A stretch of 11,420 nt of DNA from Actinomycetes bacterium (GTDB taxonomy: Bacteria; Actinomycetota; Actinomycetes; Prado026). The stretch lies in NCBI GenBank assembly GCA_025455945.1, contig JALOLN010000052.1, positions 1 to 11,420 of the forward strand, read 5' to 3'. The position numbers and the translations under genes are program-made. Shown here one piece after another: positions 6,250 to 11,420 of this stretch. How positions within the stretch are numbered: position 1 is the first letter of the stretch; every line of letters begins with the position of its first letter. The notes beneath the pieces are model-generated. The model worked only from the letters and a program-made list of their open reading frames with translations, did not search any database and was not told the origin of the DNA.

Positions 6250-7309
6250 CCTGCTGGCCGAGGCCCTCGCCCAGGTGCCGAAGGCGGACCAGCCGCTGTC
6301 CAAGAAGGACTTCACCTCCGATCAGGAGGTGCGCTGGTGCCCCGGCTGCGGCGACTACGCGATCCTCGCGGCGGTGCAGTCCTTCCTGCCCGAGCTCGGC
6401 GTGCGCCGCGAGAACATCGTCTTCGTCTCCGGCATCGGCTGCTCGTCACGGTTCCCGTACTACCTCGACACCTACGGCATGCACTCGATCCACGGGCGGG
6501 CACCCGCGATCGCCTCGGGCATCGCCGCGTCGCGGCCGGATCTCATGGTGTGGGTCGTCACCGGCGACGGGGACGCCCTGTCGATCGGGGGCAACCACCT
6601 GATCCACACCCTGCGGCGCAACATGAACCTCACGATCCTGCTCTTCAACAACCGGATCTACGGGCTCACCAAGGGCCAGTACTCCCCCACCTCCGAGCAC
6701 GGCAAGATCACCAAGTCCAGCCCGATGGGGTCGCTGGAGAACCCCTTCAACCCCGTCTCGCTGGCGCTGGGGGTGGAGGCCACCTTCGTCGCGCGCACGA
6801 TCGACTCCGACCGCAAGCACCTCACCGACGTGCTCCGCCAGGCCGCGGCGCACCGCGGTGCGGCGCTGGTCGAGATCTTCCAGAACTGCCCGATCTTCAA
6901 CGACGACGCCTTCGAGGTCCTGAAGGACTCCGGGATCAAGGACGACTACCTCATCCGGCTCGAGCACGGGCAGCCGATCCGTTTCGGCAGGGACGCCAGC
7001 AAGGGGGTCGTCCGCGCGCCCGACGCCACACTGAAGGTCGTGGACGTAGGGGAGGTGGGAACAGAGGCCCTGCTGGTGCACGACGCCCACGCGGAGAACC
7101 CCGAGCTGGCGTTCGCGCTCTCGCGGCTGACCGACCCCACGACGCTGGACCGCACGCCGATCGGCGTCTTCCGCTCGGTACGTCGACCTACCTACGACGA
7201 GCTGATGGCCGAGCAGCTCGAGCGCGCCCGCCGGGTCGCCGGCACCGGTGACCCGGCCGAGGCGCTGACCGAGCTGATCGCCGGTCGCGACACCTGGACC
7301 ATCACCTGA
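6242..7309 (+). CDS. korB: 2-oxoacid:ferredoxin oxidoreductase, beta subunit
   Basis: KorB binds thiamine diphosphate and one [4Fe-4S] cluster, and passes electrons from the oxoacid to ferredoxin. The 355-residue protein shows WCPGCGDYA at 32-40 and GIGCSSR at 64-70, giving Cys33, Cys36 and Cys67. Cys216 in EIFQNCPIFND completes the expected four cluster ligands. The cofactor and magnesium motif runs from GDGDALSIGGNH at 108-119 to NN at 136-137, followed by IYGLTKGQYSPTS. FEVLKDSGIKDD and the C-terminal VRRPTYDEL segment are also as in actinobacterial KorB. The GTG at 6242 lies inside the end of korA, with AAGGA eleven bases upstream. The stop at 7307-7309 is followed directly by coding-like sequence for an unrelated permease, with no clear terminator between. 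Confidence 0.95.
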   Translation: MTDLLAEALAQVPKADQPLSKKDFTSDQEVRWCPGCGDYAILAAVQSFLPELGVRRENIVFVSGIGCSSRFPYYLDTYGMHSIHGRAPAIASGIAASRPDLMVWVVTGDGDALSIGGNHLIHTLRRNMNLTILLFNNRIYGLTKGQYSPTSEHGKITKSSPMGSLENPFNPVSLALGVEATFVARTIDSDRKHLTDVLRQAAAHRGAALVEIFQNCPIFNDDAFEVLKDSGIKDDYLIRLEHGQPIRFGRDASKGVVRAPDATLKVVDVGEVGTEALLVHDAHAENPELAFALSRLTDPTTLDRTPIGVFRSVRRPTYDELMAEQLERARRVAGTGDPAEALTELIAGRDTWTIT

Positions 7310-7401
7310 CGCAGGCGCCGGAGCAGGCCCAGGGGCTGGGGCACTGGCGCCTCGTCCTCGGCCGTGCGCGCACCCAGCGGACCGTCGTCCTCGCCGCCGG
7401 C
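7306..7401 (+). other. Probable N-terminal extension of the first permease (no conventional start codon)
   Basis: In the frame of the downstream permease this stretch has no stop, and 31 of its 32 codons end in G or C. It encodes a basic segment (GHWRLVLGRARTQR) running into a hydrophobic one (TVVLAAG), just as FtsX-type permeases usually begin. The frame is closed by TGA at 7249-7251, and between there and 7402 only CTG codons (7294, 7306, 7336) could start it. CTG at 7306 would make a CTGA overlap with the korB stop. GGAG at 7320-7323 lies before the CTG at 7336. Confidence 0.45.
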
Positions 7402-10400
7402 GTGACGATCCTGCTCGCCACGACGCTGCTGTCCGCGGTGTCGCAGTACGTGCGCACCATCGGGGCGGCAGGGATCGAGCAGGCCGTGGCCGGGGCCTCC
7501 CCCCGGGACGCCGGAGTCCAGGTCTCGGTCCCCCTGCGCACTGCCGCGGCCGACCTCGCTGCGGTCGACGCCGTCGTCCGGGCGGCGCTGGCGGACGCCC
7601 GGGTCCCGTCGTCGGCGGTCACCGACTCGCTGCTGAGCGGCTCCTTCACGGTCCGGGGCCCGACCGCCGAGACGGCGCCGCTCGCCGTCGTCGCCTCCTA
7701 CGCGGACCTCCCCCGGCACGCGGACCTCGTCGCCGGGCGGTGGCCGTCGGCAGGCACGGAGACGGTGCTGCCGGCGGCGGCCGCCGCGGGGCTGGGCGTG
7801 GTGGTCGGCGACCGGGTGACCCTGACCCGGCCGGACCGACCGGTGGACGCCGTCCTGACCGTCGTCGGGCTCTTCCGTCCGCGGGACACCAGCGAGGGGT
7901 ACTGGTTCGACGACGAGCTGGAGACCACGGGCAGCCTGGCCGGCGACTTCACGACGTTCGGTCCGCTCGTCGTCGACCGGAGCCGGCTGCTCAGCGACTT
8001 CGCGGTGGCCGGCTCGGCGGCGCGCTGGCGAGCCGCCGCGGACCCCGCGGCGGTCTCCGCCGACGACCTGGGACCGGTGGCGGCGGCGGTCGACGGCCTG
8101 CGCGACACGCTCGCCGCCGCCCGCACCGGCTCCCGCGCCGCCGATGCCGCCCTGGACGCGGCAACCGTGACGACCGGCCTGCCCCGGCTGCTGCTCGACC
8201 TGCAGCGGGCCCTGCTCGTCTCCACCTCGACCGCGTTGCTGCCCGTCCTGCAGCTCGGCCTGCTCGCCCTGGGCGGGCTGGCGCTCCTCGCCCGGCTGCT
8301 CACCGACCACCGCGCCCTGGAGGCGGCCCTGGTCCGGGCCCGGGGAGCCTCCGCACGACAGCTCGCCGGCTGGAACGCCCGCGAGGGCCTGCTCGTCGTG
8401 CTGCCCGCGGTGCTGGTCGGCGCTCCGCTCGGGGCGTGGCTGACCCACCTGCTCTCCCGGACGACCACGTTCGAGCGCGCCGGCCTGGCCCTGCCCTCCC
8501 GCCCGGACGCGCTGGGCTGGCTGGTCGCGGCCCTGGTGGGGGCGCTCAGCCTGCTCGTCCTCGTCGTCCCCGCCCTCACGAGGGAGCGCACCTACGTCGA
8601 TGCCCGCCAGTCCCGCGGTCGCGAGCTCGCCGGCGCGGTCGCCCGCCGCGGTGGCGTCGACCTGGCCCTGCTGGCCCTCGCGGTGCTGGCGTACACGCAG
8701 CTGCGCCGGTACGAGGGTCCGGTCACCGTGGCCGCCGGCGGGCGGCTGGGCGTCGACCCGCTGCTCGTCGCCGGCCCGACGATCATGCTCGTCGCCGGGG
8801 CGCTGCTGGTCCTTCGGCTCGTCCCGTGGCTCGGCTCGGCCGCCGACCGGACGGCGGCCCGGGGCCGGCAGCTGCCCCGAGCCGTGGCGGCCTGGCAGCT
8901 CGCCCGTCGGCCCACGCGGGCCTCCGGTCCGGTCCTGCTGCTCGTGCTCGCGGTCTCCATCGGCGTCCTCACCGCGACGTACACCGCCACCCTCGCCGCG
9001 TCGCAGCGCGACCAGGTGGCCTTCGCCCTCGGGGCGGACCTGCGCGTCACGCCCCCGGGCGCCCTCACCCCCTCGGAGCGCCTGGCGCTGCAGCCCCGCT
9101 ACGCCGGTCTGCCCGGTGTGACCACCGCGCTCCCGGCGCATCGCGGCCGAGGGGTCGTGGCCGGGCAGCCGGTGCCCCTGCTCGGGCTGGACGCACGCAC
9201 GGCCGCCGAGGTCGTGCCGGTCCGCGCCGACCTGTCCCGTGGCGGCACGCCGCAGCAGGCCCTGGCCCGGCTGGCCGAGGACCGGCCCGACCCCGTGGTG
9301 GTCCCGCTGCCCGCGGACGCCACGGCCGTCGACGTGTCCGTGCGCGTGGCGGCGCCGGCGCCGGTCGAGGTGTCCGTCGTCGTCCGCGACTCCCTGGGGC
9401 AGGTGGTCCGGCTGCCCGCCGGGACCGTGGCGCCCGACGGCCGGACGGCGGTCCTGACGGCGGACCTGCCACCCGGCGCCGGACGGCTGGACCTGCTCGG
9501 GATCGAGGCCGAGCTCGCCACCAGCCCGTTCGGGCTGCCGGAGACGACCACGCTGGTGCTCGTCGGCGTGTCGACGAGAGCCGGGCCCGCCGATCCCGCC
9601 CCGCTGCCACCGGCGGACTGGCGCGCCGTCATCCCGGCCGACACCACCGGGCGCGCGAGCGCGGAGCTGACGACCAGACCCACCGCGGCGGACGCGCTGC
9701 TCGCCGCGGTGGTCACCGCCCGGCCGACGACCGCCGCCACCAGCATCCGGCTGCTCCTCACCCCCGGGGACCTCGTGGGGGTGCTGCCGGCGGCCGTGCC
9801 CGTCCTCCTCGACGGGTCGCTGACCGACGGGCTGCCACCGGGGTCGGACGTGGTCGAGGGCGACCTGGCCGGTCCGCAGGTCGACCTGGCCCCGGTGTCG
9901 ACGCTGGAGGAGATCCCGACCTTCGCCGGCGAGCCCGGCCTGGTCGTGGACCTGCCGACCCTGGCCCTGGTCCGGTTCGTGCGCGCCGGCGCCAGCACCA
10001 CCGGGACCGAGTGGTGGCTGGACACGCAGCCGGCGGCGGCGGGGCAGCCACGGCAGGCGCTGGCCGACGGGGCCGCACCGGCCCCCGAGGTGGTCGACCA
10101 GGACACCCTGCTGGCCGAGAAGACGCGGGCCCCCCTCGCGGTGGGCGTCGTCGGCCTGCTCACGGTGGCCCTCGCCGCGGCCGCCGGGTTCGCCGTCGTG
10201 GGCTTCACGGCCAGTGCCGCCGTGGCCGGCCGGGAGCGGACCACCGAGCTCGGCCTGCTCCGTGCGCTCGGCCTGTCGACCCGGCAGCTGACCAGGGTCC
10301 TGCTCGGCGAGCAGCTCGCGCTGGTCCTGCTCGGCGTCCTCGCCGGCCTGGGGCTGGGGCTGGTCGTGGCCCGGCTCGTCGTCCCCCTCGTGGTGCTGAC

Positions 10401-10572
10401 CCCCCAGGCCGGACGTCCGCTGCCCGAGCCGCTGCTGGCCGTCCCCTGGCCGGCCGTCGTCGGGCTGTGCGCGGCCGTGGTGGCGACGCTGGCGGGGGTG
10501 GCCCTCGTCGTCGCCGCCCGGGTCCGGCGGGCCTCGGCGGCGGCCACGCTGCGCCTCGGGGCGGACCGATGA
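7402..10572 (+). CDS. FtsX/MacB-type ABC exporter permease with two large extracellular domains
   Basis: A large membrane protein (1056 residues from this GTG) of the FtsX-like permease family, which moves hydrophobic or cell-envelope molecules, or transmits force, when paired with an ATPase. About ten membrane segments are visible: one at the N-terminus, then near 271-300, 331-352, 370-392, 419-434, 454-477, 509-531, 911-943, 971-999 and 1015-1041. Two outside domains lie between them, at about 20-265 and 535-910. ERTTELGLLRALGLSTRQL at 945-963 is the family's cytoplasmic coupling loop. Residues of about 630-735 look rich in beta strands (alternating Val/Thr with Pro/Gly turns) and may be a beta-sandwich insert. 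The GTG at 7402 is the first conventional start but cuts into the first membrane segment, so the true start is probably upstream. It overlaps the next permease by ATGA. Substrate unknown; no ATPase in view. Confidence 0.88.
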   Translation: MTILLATTLLSAVSQYVRTIGAAGIEQAVAGASPRDAGVQVSVPLRTAAADLAAVDAVVRAALADARVPSSAVTDSLLSGSFTVRGPTAETAPLAVVASYADLPRHADLVAGRWPSAGTETVLPAAAAAGLGVVVGDRVTLTRPDRPVDAVLTVVGLFRPRDTSEGYWFDDELETTGSLAGDFTTFGPLVVDRSRLLSDFAVAGSAARWRAAADPAAVSADDLGPVAAAVDGLRDTLAAARTGSRAADAALDAATVTTGLPRLLLDLQRALLVSTSTALLPVLQLGLLALGGLALLARLLTDHRALEAALVRARGASARQLAGWNAREGLLVVLPAVLVGAPLGAWLTHLLSRTTTFERAGLALPSRPDALGWLVAALVGALSLLVLVVPALTRERTYVDARQSRGRELAGAVARRGGVDLALLALAVLAYTQLRRYEGPVTVAAGGRLGVDPLLVAGPTIMLVAGALLVLRLVPWLGSAADRTAARGRQLPRAVAAWQLARRPTRASGPVLLLVLAVSIGVLTATYTATLAASQRDQVAFALGADLRVTPPGALTPSERLALQPRYAGLPGVTTALPAHRGRGVVAGQPVPLLGLDARTAAEVVPVRADLSRGGTPQQALARLAEDRPDPVVVPLPADATAVDVSVRVAAPAPVEVSVVVRDSLGQVVRLPAGTVAPDGRTAVLTADLPPGAGRLDLLGIEAELATSPFGLPETTTLVLVGVSTRAGPADPAPLPPADWRAVIPADTTGRASAELTTRPTAADALLAAVVTARPTTAATSIRLLLTPGDLVGVLPAAVPVLLDGSLTDGLPPGSDVVEGDLAGPQVDLAPVSTLEEIPTFAGEPGLVVDLPTLALVRFVRAGASTTGTEWWLDTQPAAAGQPRQALADGAAPAPEVVDQDTLLAEKTRAPLAVGVVGLLTVALAAAAGFAVVGFTASAAVAGRERTTELGLLRALGLSTRQLTRVLLGEQLALVLLGVLAGLGLGLVVARLVVPLVVLTPQAGRPLPEPLLAVPWPAVVGLCAAVVATLAGVALVVAARVRRASAAATLRLGADR

Positions 10573-11420
10573 GCCTGCTGCGGCTGGTCCGCCGTGAGCT
10601 GAGCGCGCAGCGCTGGCCGCTGGTGACCCTGGGCGGGCTGCTCACCGTGCTCACGCTGGTGGTCTGCGCCCTCCCGCTCGACGCGGCCCGCACCGACGAC
10701 CAGGCGGTGCGCCACGCCGTGGCCGCGGCCGGCCCCGACGTGACGGCCGTGGTGGCCCGGCCGCCACTGGCCCGGCCGTTCGCCACCGCCGACGAGCTGG
10801 CGAACCTGCTCGGCACCGCGCGCAGCCGGCTGGGGACGGCTCTGCAGGCAGTCACCGGGCCCGGTGACGCGGCGGTCGCGACCACGGACCTCGGCGTGGC
10901 GGACGTGGACCTCCGGCCGCGCCACCCCAGCCGGATCCTGGACCTGCGTCTGCAGACCGGTTGGCAGGAGCGGGTCGACTTCGTCACCGGCCGGGCGCCC
11001 GCCGCGGCGGCCGAGCCGCTGCCGACCTCGGGCGGGCCGGTCCCGCTCGTGGAGGTGGCCCTCGCCGAGGCGGCCGCCGGGCCGCTGGGGCTGGCCGCGG
11101 GGGACACCGTCGTCCTCACCGGCCGGACCGCCCAGCCGATCGGGATCCGGGTCGCCGGGACGTTCGCGCCGACCGACGAGGACGACGAGTTCTGGGCCGG
11201 CCTGACCCGGGTGCTGCGCCCGACGCACGAACCCACGGACGTCGACGACCGCTACCTCGGCACCGCCCTGCTGGCCCCGGAGGGCTACCCCACCGTCGTG
11301 TCGACCGTGCAGGTCGACCTCGCGACCCGGCTGCGCTACCCGCTGCTCCCGGGGTCGATCGGCTGGGCGGACGTCGACCCGGTCACGACCGACCTCGCGG
11401 CGGCCAGCGCCAGCGGGCTG
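10569..11420 (+). CDS. Second FtsX/MacB-type ABC exporter permease (partial, C-terminus outside window)
   Basis: The ATG at 10569 overlaps the stop of the preceding permease (ATGA), and the frame is open to the window edge for 284 codons. The protein starts with a basic segment (RLVRRELSAQR at 5-15), then one membrane segment at about 16-38, then a long outside domain resembling the periplasmic core domain of MacB-like permeases (GRAPAAAAEPLP, LGLAAGDTVVLTG, GIRVAGTFAPTDEDDEFW). No downstream membrane segments are reached. It is most likely the partner of the previous permease in a heterodimeric exporter, with the ATP-binding subunit encoded further right. The assignment rests on architecture and context more than on a diagnostic motif, since the FtsX coupling loop lies beyond the window. 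Confidence 0.8.
   Translation, partial: MSLLRLVRRELSAQRWPLVTLGGLLTVLTLVVCALPLDAARTDDQAVRHAVAAAGPDVTAVVARPPLARPFATADELANLLGTARSRLGTALQAVTGPGDAAVATTDLGVADVDLRPRHPSRILDLRLQTGWQERVDFVTGRAPAAAAEPLPTSGGPVPLVEVALAEAAAGPLGLAAGDTVVLTGRTAQPIGIRVAGTFAPTDEDDEFWAGLTRVLRPTHEPTDVDDRYLGTALLAPEGYPTVVSTVQVDLATRLRYPLLPGSIGWADVDPVTTDLAAASASGL

Noticed and set aside
4495..6315. Minus-strand open frame (606 codons) opposite korA
   Set aside because: The complementary strand encodes an unmistakable KorA; the antisense product is Gly/Arg/Glu-rich with no motifs.
7313..7352. Inverted repeat AGGCGCC / GGCGCCT after the korB stop as a terminator
   Set aside because: The stem is only seven bases with a 26-base loop and no T-run, and the stretch probably codes for the permease N-terminus.
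7192..9141. Minus-strand open frame (649 codons) opposite the end of korB and the first permease
   Set aside because: Gln/Arg/Gly-rich low-complexity product without domains, explained as an antisense shadow.
9099..11228. Long minus-strand open frame (709 codons) opposite the two permeases
   Set aside because: It is a shadow of G+C-rich coding DNA: low-complexity Arg/Ser/Pro/Ala composition, no recognisable domain, and the plus strand holds two convincing membrane proteins.
1..11420. CRISPR arrays, tRNA or rRNA genes, insertion sequences, phage or toxin-antitoxin genes
   Set aside because: Read for but not seen: no regularly spaced repeats, no transposase or integrase motifs, no RNA-gene-like stretch, and nearly every base is assigned to a gene of consistent codon use.

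Overview
The window is very G+C-rich (roughly three quarters by eye), with almost every third codon position G or C, frequent GTG starts and tight start/stop overlaps. Together with the protein sequences this points to a high-GC actinobacterium. I cannot name the genus. Coding density is near complete: eight genes are certain from sequence, two run off the window edges, and no gene-free stretch exceeds about 100 bases.

Left half, minus strand, in transcription order from the divergent promoter at about 4320-4400: a NuoB-like subunit (4319-3864), a NuoC-like subunit (3867-3328) and a short NuoI-like double [4Fe-4S] protein (3331-2972), each joined to the next by a GTGA overlap. These are followed by an HtpX-type membrane zinc protease (2928-2068), then the alpha (2036-966) and beta (969 to beyond base 1) subunits of a thiamine-diphosphate E1 2-oxoacid dehydrogenase, again joined by a GTGA overlap.

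Right half, plus strand: korA (4402-6249) and korB (6242-7309) encode a two-subunit 2-oxoacid:ferredoxin oxidoreductase. They are followed without a clear break by two FtsX/MacB-type ABC exporter permeases (7402-10572, and 10569 to beyond 11420) joined by an ATGA overlap. No ATP-binding subunit lies in the window.

The most interesting point is the divergent pair of redox modules. KorAB makes reduced ferredoxin (or another low-potential carrier) from a 2-oxoacid. Facing it across an 82-base intergenic region is a stripped-down complex I-like trio (B, C, I) with all cluster ligands kept but no NuoD, NuoH or other membrane subunits between the overlapping genes. From memory, many actinobacteria (for example streptomycetes) have a larger nuo-type cluster lacking NuoEFG beside korAB and htpX. 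This window looks like a reduced version of that neighbourhood. The working hypothesis is that NuoB-C-I forms a small soluble electron-transfer assembly for KorAB. The intergenic region holds a likely leaderless promoter for nuoB, a candidate -10 for korA, a 13-base tandem repeat and a palindrome touching the korA start.
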